This document shows positions 25,532 to 34,578 of a stretch of DNA of 42,090 nucleotides, piece by piece. The first letter of the stretch is position 1; each line of letters begins with the position of its first letter. The notes under the pieces are model-generated. The model was given only the letters and a program-made list of their open reading frames with translations, ran no database searches and had not been told where the DNA came from. Both the position numbers and the translations under genes were made by a program. The DNA is taken from contig JAJDTM010000050.1 in the NCBI GenBank assembly GCA_022827185.1, positions 68,743 through 110,832 of the forward strand, given 5' to 3'. The DNA is from Candidatus Poribacteria bacterium. GTDB taxonomy: Bacteria > Poribacteria > WGA-4E > WGA-3G.

Positions 25532-26938
25532 ATGACAGACAAACCGAACATCGTTTATCTCCTTGCAGATCAGATTCGTGCGTGTTCGTTACCAGTATAC
25601 GGCGACAGACAGATTGAAACGCCGCACATTGATCGGCTTGCGCAGGAAGGCACCGTCTTTTCAAATGCAATCGCTACTGCACCCGTCTGCACGCCCTATC
25701 GTTCGATGCTCCTCACTGGACGACACCCACAGACGACGGGACATCTCATCAACTTCGTCAAAACCCGGCACGACGAAATCGGACTCGGCGACGTTTTCAG
25801 TCGGAACGGTTATCGGACGGCATGGGTCGGGAAATGGCATCTTCACACCGGTTCGTTCCCAGAAATCGGTGGACGCGACTACGTCCCTGAAGGACGCGAC
25901 CGCCTCGGCTTCCAACACTGGCGCGGCTATAACTTCCACACCGACTATTTCAATGGCACGGTGAACCTCGACGAAGACTGGCGAAACGAGAGATGGGAAG
26001 GCTACGAAACCGACGCACTGAACCGATACGCTTTCCAATTTATGGATGACGTGGAAGACGATACGCCGTTCTGTCTGTTTATTTCCCCGCACCAAGCGCA
26101 CTCCACGCCTTATGCGTTTGCGCCAGAGGCATACTACGACCGGCTGCCTGCTGAACTCCAACTCCCCGAAAACGTCCCAGATTCGGTTCGAGAACAGTCG
26201 TTGAATATCTACCGACACTACCTCGCCATGGTCCTAACTGTGGACGATATGCTCGGCGAATTGATGGCGTATCTCGAAAAAACAGGACGCGTTGAAGATA
26301 CACTGCTCGTCTTCGGATCCGACCACGGCACCCAAGGCGGTGCACAAGGCATCAATTTCTGGGCGAAACGCGAACCCTACGAAGAATCTATCAAAGTGCC
26401 GTTGATGATGCGACTTCCGGGTGTCTTTGATGGAAACCACCGCATCTGTGATACACTCACATCACCCGTAGACCTGTTCCCGTCGCTTTGTGGGTTATGC
26501 GGTATCCAACCTCCGCGTACCGTTGAAGGCTATGACCTGTCAGACGCTTGGTGTGGCAAAGCAGATGCCTTTGAACAGGAAGCCGTCCTAACGATGAACT
26601 TCGGTGCAACCTACGATTATCTCGTAGACGGCAACGAATGGCGCGGTGTCCGTACAAAAACACACAGTTACGCACGCTGGTTGGATGGCAAACGGATGTT
26701 GTATGATGTGGAGGCAGATCCGCTGCAGATGGATAACCTGATTGATAATCCCGAAGCGAAGCCGTTGGCAGACGAAATGGAGAATACCCTCACAAACCTA
26801 ATGGACACTTGCAACGACGCGCTCCAACCTGCGACAAGCTACACAGATTGGTATGACTTACAACGCCGCATCGTCCGCAACGCCCACGGTCCCCTTGGCG
26901 ATCCAGAAGACGAACCCGACTGGTCCCTCCTAAAATAA
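25532..26938 (+). CDS. Sulfatase (type I, formylglycine-dependent)
   Basis: This 468-aa arylsulfatase-superfamily enzyme has the formylglycine motif C53-T-P-Y-R57 followed by SMLLTGRHP, so Cys53 would be oxidised to the catalytic residue. Metal ligands are visible at the N-terminus (LLADQ, D13) and in FGSDHGTQGG near residue 268. There is no signal peptide, so it may act in the cytoplasm on imported or intracellular sulfate esters. No maturase gene is in the window. It resembles the second sulfatase (37111-38448) only in family motifs. Confidence 0.93.
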   Translation: MTDKPNIVYLLADQIRACSLPVYGDRQIETPHIDRLAQEGTVFSNAIATAPVCTPYRSMLLTGRHPQTTGHLINFVKTRHDEIGLGDVFSRNGYRTAWVGKWHLHTGSFPEIGGRDYVPEGRDRLGFQHWRGYNFHTDYFNGTVNLDEDWRNERWEGYETDALNRYAFQFMDDVEDDTPFCLFISPHQAHSTPYAFAPEAYYDRLPAELQLPENVPDSVREQSLNIYRHYLAMVLTVDDMLGELMAYLEKTGRVEDTLLVFGSDHGTQGGAQGINFWAKREPYEESIKVPLMMRLPGVFDGNHRICDTLTSPVDLFPSLCGLCGIQPPRTVEGYDLSDAWCGKADAFEQEAVLTMNFGATYDYLVDGNEWRGVRTKTHSYARWLDGKRMLYDVEADPLQMDNLIDNPEAKPLADEMENTLTNLMDTCNDALQPATSYTDWYDLQRRIVRNAHGPLGDPEDEPDWSLLK

Positions 26939-26980
26939 TAGGATATTCACGACACCCAGTGATAAACGAGGGTTCCAGTT

Positions 26981-27000
26981 CGTAGTAGGGCAATTCATTG
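26981..27000 (+). repeat. REP-like half-element, second copy of the 2178-2200 repeat
   Basis: Starting with GTAGTAGGGCAATTCATTG, this stretch is the reverse complement of the repeat near 2182-2200 over 19 bp, but lacks the closing stem arm. It abuts the retropepsin remnant, which begins at its last base. Confidence 0.6.
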
Positions 27001-27122
27001 TTTCCTGTCATGATTTACCTGAAAATTCATTGGTGGATGGCGTATTAGGCATGAACTTTCTGGAGCATTTTGATATTGACATCTCGTTTTCTACAGGAAC
27101 TATTGAACTTCGCGCGTACTAG
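27000..27122 (+). pseudogene. 5'-truncated retropepsin-like aspartic protease gene
   Basis: The frame reads VSCHDLPENSLVDGVLGMNF, then LEHFDIDISFSTGTIELRAY and a stop. The pattern 'DGLLGxxFLxxFxxxIdFxxgtIxL' is the C-terminal half of clan AA (retroviral-type) aspartic proteases. The N-terminal half with the active-site DTG is missing: the frame begins at the end of the REP-like element. The 523-bp gap from 26939 to 27461 holds this remnant, the REP-like copy, a hairpin with a T-run and the glyQS promoter. Confidence 0.7.
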
Positions 27123-27278
27123 CACACTGCTAGGATAATCCACTTACAAATAAAAAATCGGCACTCGACTGGCAGTTAAAGTGAATCAAGTCCTTAAAAA
27201 CTTGAAATTGGAAATTTTAAGCAAGGGACCACTGGCATAGTTTCATGAATGCATAAGCAAAGTTAACATAATATCTTC

Positions 27279-27324
27279 GAGTCCTGAATGTCGTATAACA
27301 AGAACATTCAGGACTCTATTTTTT
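27279..27324 (+). terminator. Rho-independent terminator or attenuator upstream of glyQS
   Basis: GAGTCCTGAATGT (27279-27291) pairs perfectly with ACATTCAGGACTC (27304-27316), a 13-bp stem with a 12-nt loop followed by TATTTTTT. No intact gene precedes it within 340 bp. It ends either a transcript from the sulfatase or protease remnant or an unrecognised small RNA. It lies upstream of the glyQS promoter at 27385, so it would not control glyQS from that promoter. Confidence 0.85.
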
Positions 27325-27384
27325 GTGTCCTTTGTAAGGATTTTCCGCGAAGTCTTCCTCTCATTCCAAAAATTTGAAAATTCA

Positions 27385-27414
27385 TTGAATCAAAAGTATC
27401 TATTATGTTACAAT
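27385..27414 (+). promoter_or_regulatory. Candidate promoter of glyQS
   Basis: TTGAAT (27385-27390) and TACAAT (27409-27414) are spaced by 18 bp, 47 bp before the glyQS start. A plausible but not perfect match. Confidence 0.5.
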
Positions 27415-27461
27415 AAACGTGTATCAATCAATTCAAACGGAGCGTCCAAACAAAAACAGAT

Positions 27462-30400
27462 ATGACTCTTCAAGAAATAATTTTAGCGTTAGAAAAATTT
27501 TGGGCAGACCACGGCTGTGTCATCCAACAACCGTGCGATATAGAAGTCGGCGCAGGCACATTTAACTCGGCAACCTTCCTACGGTGCCTCGGTCCAGAAC
27601 CGTGGCAAGTGGCTTACGTAGAACCCGTCCGCCGTCCAACCGATGGCAGATATGCAGAAAACCCTTTCCGTGTCGGCGCGTATTATCAGTATCAGGTGAT
27701 ACTGAAACCCGCACCTGAGAACGTGCTACCCCTCTACCTTGAGAGCCTTTACAGTCTCGGCATCTCTCCTCGCAAGAACGACATCCGATTTGTCGAAGAC
27801 GACTGGGAATCACCGACGCTCGGTGCCTCCGGTCTCGGTTGGGAAGTCTGGTGGAACGGCGCAGAGGTTACACAGTTTACCTACTTCCAACAGATGGGGA
27901 GCATCGATCTCGACCCGATTTGTGCCGAGATTACCTACGGACTTGAACGCATCGCACTCTATTTGCAAGATGTGGACGACTTTTTTGATATCCGCTGGAA
28001 CGAACACGTTAACTACGGGGACGTCCATCGCCAAAGCGAAGTGGAATACTCAACGTACAACTTCGAGCAGGCAAACGTAGAAATGCTCTTTGAGTTGTTC
28101 AGCACCTACGAGAAGGAGACGCATGCCTGTTTGGATGCGGGGTTAGTGCTACCCGCGACCGATCATGTTTTAAAATGCTCGCACACCTTTAATATGTTAG
28201 ATGCCCGCGGTGTTATTAGCGTCACGGAACGCGTAAGTTACATTGAGCGCGTGCGGCGGCTTGCGCAACGGATCGCGCGGGCGTACGTCAAACAGCGTGA
28301 AGATATGGAACATCCCCTCATGGGACGTTTCGACACAGGAACAACACCTTCCTCGGTAGGTGCGGTTTCTAACCGCACCGAACCAACCCCCACCCCGGTA
28401 GGTGCGGTTTCTAACCGCACTGAAACCGCTGACCTCCTGTTTGAAATCGGTACGGAAGAGATACCCGCGAGTTACGTCCCGCCTGCCCTGACGCAGCTTC
28501 GTCAAATCGCAACTGAATCCCTCACAAATCACAGAATCCCGTTCGGTGAAATCGAAACATTCGGCACACCGCGCCGTATCACGCTCAGCATCAAAGACCT
28601 GAAGGCCCTTCAAGAAAGCGAAGAGACAGAAGTTGTGGGACCTCCAAAACGTATCGCCTTTGATGAAGACGGTGAACCGACAAAAGCAGCAATCGGTTTC
28701 GCAAAGACGCAAGGTGTTGAACTTTCAGCACTCCGTATCGTCGAAACCGAGCGCGGCGAGTACGTCGCCTCCTCAAAACTCGAAAAAGGCGTTGCAGCGC
28801 AGGAGGTATTGCAAGTGCTTCTACCGGAATGGATCGAAGCCCTCCGCTTTCCGAAAACCATGCGCTGGGAAACCAAATCCGAAGAACCGAGCGCATTCGC
28901 TCGTTTTGCGCGTCCGATCCGTTGGCTTGTCGCACTATTAGGAGATGAAATTATCAACTGCGCTTACGGAGACGCACAGGCAGGACGGGTAACCTACGGG
29001 CACCGTTCCCTGCATCCTGACCCGATAACCTTGACATCGGCAAACTTAGACACATACATAGAAGAATTGCGTGCTGTGGATGTGGTTGTCTGTCCGAGTG
29101 AGCGACGCGAGACAATCAAAAAACAGGTAACAACCCTCTTAAAAGCAGAGGATTATCTCCCGAAACTTGACGACGAACTGTTGGACACGGTGAACTACCT
29201 CGTGGAGAACCCGCAACCCATCGTCGGTAATTTTAGCGAATCGCATCTGGAACTACCGTCTGAAGTGCTGATTACCGCCATGAAGAAGCATCAACGCTAT
29301 TTCCCGATATGGAAAAACGAATCGGAATTGGCGGCGAAATTCATCACGATCTCCAACGGAACGGATGGCAATTTTGACGGTGTGCAGCACGGAAATGAAC
29401 GCGTCCTCCGGGCAAGGCTCAACGATGCCGAGTTTTTCTACGAGGAAGACCAGAAAACCGGTCTCGCCGACAAAATTGAACGTCTGGAGGCGGTCGTCTT
29501 TCACGCCAAACTCGGATCACTCTTAGATAAGGCGGAACGGCTTAAAGCGTTGGTTGCGTTTATCGCTAAGGAAATCGGGGTTACAAACCCCGCCTACACA
29601 GAAACGACCACCGCGCATGCAGAACGTGCAGCCTGGCTCTGTAAGGCAGATTTAACGACCCAAATGGTCATTGAATTCCCGACATTGCAGGGTATTACTG
29701 GGAGATATTACGCACAAAACTCTGGAGAACCTGAACCCGTCGCTACCGCTATCGCTGAGCATTATCAACCGCTTGGCGCGGATACACCACTACCCGAAAC
29801 CGAAGTTGGGGCACTTCTCGCTATTGCTGATAAACTCGACACCATCGTCGGATACTTTGGGATAGAAGAACGCCCCACAGGCTCACAAGACCCGTACTCC
29901 TTACGCCGACATGCTCTCGGTACAATCCGTATCCTCCAAGATCGGCAGCTGCCGCTCGCTTTAGATACTGTGATCGAAAGGGCACTTTCGCTCTATACGG
30001 TACCGTTAGCCGACGATACACAAACCAGTGTTCTCAGTTTCATCAAAGAACGCCTACGCGTCATCTTGCAAAACCAGCAATACGCACCTGACCTTGCTGA
30101 TGCAGTCTTGGCAGTCGGCGATGTCAACATCATTGATGTTCTCAAACGCGCCAGTGTACTTGCCGAATTTCGCTTGACATCAAACTTTGAGGAAGTATAT
30201 AATGCCCTCAATCGAGTCCTGCGAATTTTACCGCCGGGTGCACCGGAGACCGTAGACGCGACGCTGCTGCGAGACGATTCGGAAAAACAGCTCTTTGATC
30301 GTATCACTGCGGTAGAACCGGACTTCAAAAAGAGCATTCAGGAACGCGACTCCGCTAAACTTTTAGCACAACTTGCCACTTTACAACCGGCAATTGATAG

Positions 30401-30533
30401 TTTCTTTGATGATGTCTTGGTTATGGCAGAGGAACCGGCACTGCGCACGAACCGATTGGCGTTGTTGAATAAAATCGGGCAGAATATTTATGCTATCGCA
30501 GACTTAACAAAACTCGTGATCGCGGGAGATTAA
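27462..30533 (+). CDS. glyQS: Glycyl-tRNA synthetase, fused alpha and beta subunits
   Basis: The protein has 1023 aa. Residues 1-290 are the catalytic alpha subunit (LQEIILALEKFWADHGCVI, then QQPCDIEVGAGTFN and ATFLRCLGPEPWQVAYVEP). Residues from about 323 onward are the beta subunit (LLFEIGTEEIPASYVPPAL, later LPSEVLITAMKKHQRYF, NGTDGN, an HD-like region with LCKADLTTQMV and the C-terminal tRNA-binding part). The enzyme charges tRNA-Gly in the cytoplasm. Most bacteria with this type have separate glyQ and glyS; fusion is known, for example in Chlamydia. The linker (about 296-322) consists of two near-identical SVGAVSNRTE-like units encoded by GTAG-type palindromic repeats, and another palindrome lies near residue 705. 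The reading frame is intact throughout. Confidence 0.97.
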   Translation: MTLQEIILALEKFWADHGCVIQQPCDIEVGAGTFNSATFLRCLGPEPWQVAYVEPVRRPTDGRYAENPFRVGAYYQYQVILKPAPENVLPLYLESLYSLGISPRKNDIRFVEDDWESPTLGASGLGWEVWWNGAEVTQFTYFQQMGSIDLDPICAEITYGLERIALYLQDVDDFFDIRWNEHVNYGDVHRQSEVEYSTYNFEQANVEMLFELFSTYEKETHACLDAGLVLPATDHVLKCSHTFNMLDARGVISVTERVSYIERVRRLAQRIARAYVKQREDMEHPLMGRFDTGTTPSSVGAVSNRTEPTPTPVGAVSNRTETADLLFEIGTEEIPASYVPPALTQLRQIATESLTNHRIPFGEIETFGTPRRITLSIKDLKALQESEETEVVGPPKRIAFDEDGEPTKAAIGFAKTQGVELSALRIVETERGEYVASSKLEKGVAAQEVLQVLLPEWIEALRFPKTMRWETKSEEPSAFARFARPIRWLVALLGDEIINCAYGDAQAGRVTYGHRSLHPDPITLTSANLDTYIEELRAVDVVVCPSERRETIKKQVTTLLKAEDYLPKLDDELLDTVNYLVENPQPIVGNFSESHLELPSEVLITAMKKHQRYFPIWKNESELAAKFITISNGTDGNFDGVQHGNERVLRARLNDAEFFYEEDQKTGLADKIERLEAVVFHAKLGSLLDKAERLKALVAFIAKEIGVTNPAYTETTTAHAERAAWLCKADLTTQMVIEFPTLQGITGRYYAQNSGEPEPVATAIAEHYQPLGADTPLPETEVGALLAIADKLDTIVGYFGIEERPTGSQDPYSLRRHALGTIRILQDRQLPLALDTVIERALSLYTVPLADDTQTSVLSFIKERLRVILQNQQYAPDLADAVLAVGDVNIIDVLKRASVLAEFRLTSNFEEVYNALNRVLRILPPGAPETVDATLLRDDSEKQLFDRITAVEPDFKKSIQERDSAKLLAQLATLQPAIDSFFDDVLVMAEEPALRTNRLALLNKIGQNIYAIADLTKLVIAGD
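28354..28420 (+). repeat. Two in-frame REP-like repeats in the glyQS linker
   Basis: Identical 25-bp units lie at 28354-28378 and 28396-28420, a period of 42 nt (14 codons). Each has GTAG followed by the stem GGTGCGGTT-TCT-AACCGCAC(C). They encode VGAVSNRTE twice, separated by PTPT-type residues. They lie exactly between the alpha and beta parts of the enzyme. Confidence 0.9.
29576..29596 (-). repeat. REP-like palindrome inside the beta part of glyQS
   Basis: CGGGGTT-ACA-AACCCCG (29576-29592) is followed by CCTAC, so the minus strand reads GTAGG plus stem. It encodes GVTNPAYTET. At this point the E. coli beta subunit (from memory) is shorter by about eight residues, so it looks like an in-frame insertion. 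Confidence 0.65.
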
Positions 30534-30584
30534 ATTGCAAGAGACATCTGAACGCGGCTGCTGATACCATAGGAGAAGAACTTA

Positions 30585-33500
30585 ATGAAGCGACACCGTA
30601 TTTGTAATATATTGAAAATCAGTATCTATCTTCCACTCATGGCGGCGATCACACTGCTGATTGCGTGCGGTGAGAAAGAGAACAGAGATATTATTGAAGC
30701 GCGAGCCGCTATTGTTCGCGGAGACTATACCGCTGCACAAACGGCAGTCGAAAAAACAGATTCTGGGAATGAAGAGGGACGACACCTGAAGGCTTTCCTA
30801 CAAAACCGGACACGCACCGAAACACAAGGCTGGCATCAAGCAATCGCCGAATCGAACGCTTATCTCGAAACACTGTCCGCCGAAATCAGCACGATTTCAT
30901 TGCTGGAGGACCCGGATTCTGATGACCTCGACGAACAAGAACGGCTTATCCGTGCCCAAAATTCCATCTCTGGACTCTTCGTCGTGTCTCTCGCTGAGGC
31001 GGTCGAAGAACGGGCAGAATTGCTAACAGAACTCGTTGCACACTCGGATGCTGCTGTTGTCCAAGCACTTTTAGCCGCGGAAAAGTGCTACCAACCCAAC
31101 CCACGCGCGGCGGTTGCACAACTCACCAAAAAACTCGGAAGCGGAAATGCGGTTATTGAATTAATGCAGCAGGCAACACGCCACGAAGATTCCGCCATAC
31201 AAAAAGAAGCAGTGCGCCATCTTGGGGCGATGCAGAACCCCCAATTAATTCCGACCTTTGAAGAGGTGCTCACGAGAACGGTAAACATCCCTGAAGTCGC
31301 ATATAGGGCAATTGTTGCGCTTGAACAACTGGCGAGTTCAGGTGCCGCCGATAGTACCGCTATTGTGCCGGGACTCCAACTTGCCCTGAAAAACAATAGC
31401 GCGCAGGTCCGAATGCACGCCGCAAAATTACTCGGCAGCATCCAAGCCGAGGTTGCTATTCCCGACCTCGTCCGACTGCTTGCAGATCCGAATAGTTACG
31501 TCAAAGATACAGCCATAGCTGCGCTCAACCGTATAGGAAATCCCGCAACTCCCGCGCTCCTTGAGGTCTTGGAAACGAGCGCGCGAAACCTGATTCCTGA
31601 CGAGGACACCGGCTTTACCGCGGACTATCAATACATCGCGAGTGCTTACATTGACGATCTGTGGATGAAAAAATACCGAATCGGCACTCAGTCCGCTGCA
31701 ATTCAAACCCTCGGGCTCCTCAAAACGGAAGCGGCTGTCCGACCGCTGATAAAAGAGTTAGCGAACGAGGAATTGCGAAATGCTGCTTTGGCGGCACTCA
31801 TTGAGATGCGTGGTGTTGCTGTACCACCTATGCTTGACGCGCTCAAAAACGGCACCAATGAAATTCGGGTAAAGGTCGCAGAGGCCCTCGGAACGATCGG
31901 GGACCGGCGCGCAATAACACCGCTTATTGACGCATTAAATAACGATCCGTATAAAGAGGTAAAAGCATTGGCAGCGACAGGCCTCGGCAACATGCGGGCG
32001 CGTCGTGCTGTTTCGGCACTTACGGATGCGCTCACCTACGATGATACCACTGCTACCAACGCCGCAGATGCACTCGGAACAATTGGGGTGTCTACAGAAG
32101 ATGCTGTTCAAAAGTTAATCATCATGGCGATGGATAAGCAGATGCGCGAAACCTTACGTATCGCTGCTATCAGTGCACTTTGGCAACTCAAACCTGAAGC
32201 AGCAACACAACCGATGCTGCTTCTGATGTTCAGTGACGAAACCAGTCCTGTTATACGTGCCAATTCTGTCAAGGTCCTGAGTCGTATTAAGGCACCCGAA
32301 ACTACGCCTGTGTTACTTTGGGTGCTGTCTACACAATTCGATGAAATTTCCGACTTCCAGCGGCACATGAAACGCGAGTATAAAACACTCGACACACTCC
32401 GAACACAGGTCGAATCCTTCAACATCGAATGGACAGCCGATTACCCGCGCGCAAACTACCGCACGTGGGGTGAACTCAAACCAGTACCGAGTCTCGTGCG
32501 GAGTGAAGTGGCTCACGCGCTCGGCATCATCAAAGGCGACACTGTAGTAGAACCGCTTATCCAGGCACTTGAGGACGACGGACGTGCGACGGTGAGACAA
32601 AGTGCAGCGTGGGCACTCGGTGAAGTCAAGGGCGATGCCGCAACAACGGCTTTGATCACCGCACTGAAAAAGGATAAACAGGGGGTTGTCCGACAAGAAG
32701 CTGCTATTGGTCTCGGAAAAATAAAGGGACAGAGAGTCGTTGATCCGTTGTTAGATGTACTCCGTAACGATAAGTACGAAACAACCCGTTTCCAAGCAGC
32801 AGTTGCACTACGAGAGATTCAAGCAGCGGATAAGGGGCTTGTTGATGTTTTGAAAAAAGGCTTAGGAAGTTTCGATGATGGATACGAAGTGCTTTCTGTG
32901 CAAAACGAGGTCATCGGTGCCTTAATCAAAGACGGAAATGATGCAACCGCAGAATTCGTTCTTGACGCGCTTAAGTCCGCGAATGATGAGTGGACGCGAT
33001 GGGCATTCGTCCATATCCTCGGAGCGACTGCGAAAAAAATCGCTGCCGATGCGATGCTGGCGGAACTGGAACATCCGAGTTATGTTGTTCGCAAACGGGC
33101 GGCAAACTCGCTCGGCGGTTTTAAAGAACGTCGGTTAGTTGAACCGCTCATCACGGTACTCGAAAACAGTGATGAGATGAAATCTATTCGGGCATCCGCG
33201 ATCATCTCGCTCAACGCCCTCAAAGACGAACGCGCCGCTGCACCGCTTCTAACGGCACTCTCCGACGAAAATGCCGAGATTCGATTGCAAGCTGCCGCCG
33301 CTTTGGGAACTCTCAAAGATGCAAAGGCGGTCGCGAAACTCAGCGAGATCGTTGAAAATCCGCTGGAACCAGACGATGTGCGTGCCGTCGCAGTAGGTGC
33401 CCTCGGTAATATCGGCGACAAAACAGCTGAAGACGTGCTGATTCGCGCACTTGACATCCGAGTTGGAAACATCGCTAACAACGCCATAATCGCGCTCGGA

Positions 33501-34433
33501 AAACTCGAAAGTAAAACAGCAATTCCTAAATTGATTGCTATGCTTGAAGATAAGAAGATACCGTTAAACGCTGGCACAGCAGTGTTAGCAAACGCTTCCA
33601 CACGCACAAAAGCCGCACGCGCACTCGGCACTATCGGTGGGCCCCGTGCTGCTGATGCTATCGGGAGACAACTCATTGACGATACGGAATATATCGTCGC
33701 CCTTGAAGATGCGGCGAACAGGAAAAACCTCGGACTCGATGATCTGAAACGCAATTGGAGCTGGGAGATTTTCGTCGTTGCCGCTAAAAAACTGGACTTA
33801 CCCGCATTTGTCGCACCTAAAATGTCAGAACGCTCCGCAGATGAATGGGAAGATAATGCTGTGAGAAATGCCGCCATGGTCGCTTTAGGACGTTGCAAAA
33901 CAGCAGATGCAGCACTCGATGTCTCTGATCTCAAACGGCGGCTCACCGATCCAGATGTTGACACCCGCAAAGCCACAGCACTCGCTGTTGGCGAAGCCGG
34001 ACTTTCGGAGTTTATACCGGACCTCGTTCAGATCATGAAGGGCGAAAACGAAGATAACAAGGACGTTCGTCGCGCCGCAACACAAGGACTCAGGGTATTG
34101 GCGGATCCCTCAACGACCGACGCGCTCATCGAAGTGATGAATAACGACGATAATCACGTCGAAATCCGGCGCGATGCCTCACGGGCATTGGGTGATATCG
34201 GAATCGACACAGCGGTAACGGCATTGGTAGAAAAACTGACAGCGTTGCATGAAGCCCAAATTACGAGAAGTTTCCGACTTGATGCCATCAAGGCTCTTGG
34301 CGACGCGAAAAACGCAAACGCTGTCTCACTGCTTGAATTGATCCTTGAAGATCAGGACGCAGAAATCCATTTCCAAGCAGCTGCAGCACTCTTTGAAATC
34401 ACAGGCAAAGGCTACGGCTATAACCGCCTCTGA
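30585..34433 (+). CDS. HEAT/PBS-lyase-repeat lipoprotein, 1282 aa
   Basis: A signal peptide with lipobox LIAC (Cys28) is followed by about 100 residues of helical, tetratricopeptide-like sequence, then more than 25 HEAT-like repeats of about 30-35 residues (for example VRMHAAKLLGSIQAEVAIPD, then LVRLLADPNSYVKDTAIAAL). Two non-repeat inserts break the array near residues 340-365 and 580-630. HEAT arrays form curved solenoids that bind proteins; as a lipoprotein it probably sits in the periplasm or at the outer membrane as a scaffold. Partner unknown. The internal repeats make the antisense strand look open over hundreds of codons; those frames are not genes. An AGGAGAAG ribosome-binding site precedes the ATG, 51 bp after glyQS. 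Confidence 0.9.
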   Translation: MKRHRICNILKISIYLPLMAAITLLIACGEKENRDIIEARAAIVRGDYTAAQTAVEKTDSGNEEGRHLKAFLQNRTRTETQGWHQAIAESNAYLETLSAEISTISLLEDPDSDDLDEQERLIRAQNSISGLFVVSLAEAVEERAELLTELVAHSDAAVVQALLAAEKCYQPNPRAAVAQLTKKLGSGNAVIELMQQATRHEDSAIQKEAVRHLGAMQNPQLIPTFEEVLTRTVNIPEVAYRAIVALEQLASSGAADSTAIVPGLQLALKNNSAQVRMHAAKLLGSIQAEVAIPDLVRLLADPNSYVKDTAIAALNRIGNPATPALLEVLETSARNLIPDEDTGFTADYQYIASAYIDDLWMKKYRIGTQSAAIQTLGLLKTEAAVRPLIKELANEELRNAALAALIEMRGVAVPPMLDALKNGTNEIRVKVAEALGTIGDRRAITPLIDALNNDPYKEVKALAATGLGNMRARRAVSALTDALTYDDTTATNAADALGTIGVSTEDAVQKLIIMAMDKQMRETLRIAAISALWQLKPEAATQPMLLLMFSDETSPVIRANSVKVLSRIKAPETTPVLLWVLSTQFDEISDFQRHMKREYKTLDTLRTQVESFNIEWTADYPRANYRTWGELKPVPSLVRSEVAHALGIIKGDTVVEPLIQALEDDGRATVRQSAAWALGEVKGDAATTALITALKKDKQGVVRQEAAIGLGKIKGQRVVDPLLDVLRNDKYETTRFQAAVALREIQAADKGLVDVLKKGLGSFDDGYEVLSVQNEVIGALIKDGNDATAEFVLDALKSANDEWTRWAFVHILGATAKKIAADAMLAELEHPSYVVRKRAANSLGGFKERRLVEPLITVLENSDEMKSIRASAIISLNALKDERAAAPLLTALSDENAEIRLQAAAALGTLKDAKAVAKLSEIVENPLEPDDVRAVAVGALGNIGDKTAEDVLIRALDIRVGNIANNAIIALGKLESKTAIPKLIAMLEDKKIPLNAGTAVLANASTRTKAARALGTIGGPRAADAIGRQLIDDTEYIVALEDAANRKNLGLDDLKRNWSWEIFVVAAKKLDLPAFVAPKMSERSADEWEDNAVRNAAMVALGRCKTADAALDVSDLKRRLTDPDVDTRKATALAVGEAGLSEFIPDLVQIMKGENEDNKDVRRAATQGLRVLADPSTTDALIEVMNNDDNHVEIRRDASRALGDIGIDTAVTALVEKLTALHEAQITRSFRLDAIKALGDAKNANAVSLLELILEDQDAEIHFQAAAALFEITGKGYGYNRL

Positions 34434-34464
34434 ATAGTTACCGGTTGTTGGTCGTCAATAGTCA

Positions 34465-34490
34465 GTAGGGTTGGGTTACCCAACCCCTAC
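34465..34490. repeat. REP-like palindrome with GTAG and CTAC at both ends
   Basis: GTAGGGTTGGGTTACCCAAC followed by CCCTAC reads almost identically on both strands and carries the GTAG tetranucleotide at each 5' end. It lies 32 bp after the HEAT-protein stop. Confidence 0.7.
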
Positions 34491-34502
34491 GATCTGATAA
34501 CC

Positions 34503-34555
34503 TTAACCATCAACTCGTGCTTTAACATTTATAACGGAGGCGAGTTGATGGTTAA
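34503..34555 (+). repeat. 15-bp perfect inverted repeat upstream of the NIPSNAP gene
   Basis: TTAACCATCAACTCG (34503-34517) and CGAGTTGATGGTTAA (34541-34555) form a 15-bp stem with a 23-nt loop. The ribosome-binding site AAGGAG (34565-34570) follows shortly after. It may be a 5' UTR hairpin or a terminator-like element of the upstream gene, without a T-run. Confidence 0.7.
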
Positions 34556-34578
34556 AACTACTAAAAAGGAGATTCTTT

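Noticed and set aside
27123..27461. T-box riboswitch in front of glyQS
   Set aside because: No T-box core sequence or specifier loop could be found, and the terminator hairpin lies upstream of the likely glyQS promoter.
28354..28420. CRISPR array (two identical repeats with 17-nt spacing)
   Set aside because: Only two units, spacer too short and in frame inside an essential gene; GTAG-type palindromes explain them better.
33080..33976. Long minus-strand open frame (298 codons) inside the HEAT-repeat gene
   Set aside because: It mirrors the codon pattern of the repeat gene, is serine/alanine-rich without a family pattern, and has no ribosome-binding site; it is an antisense shadow.
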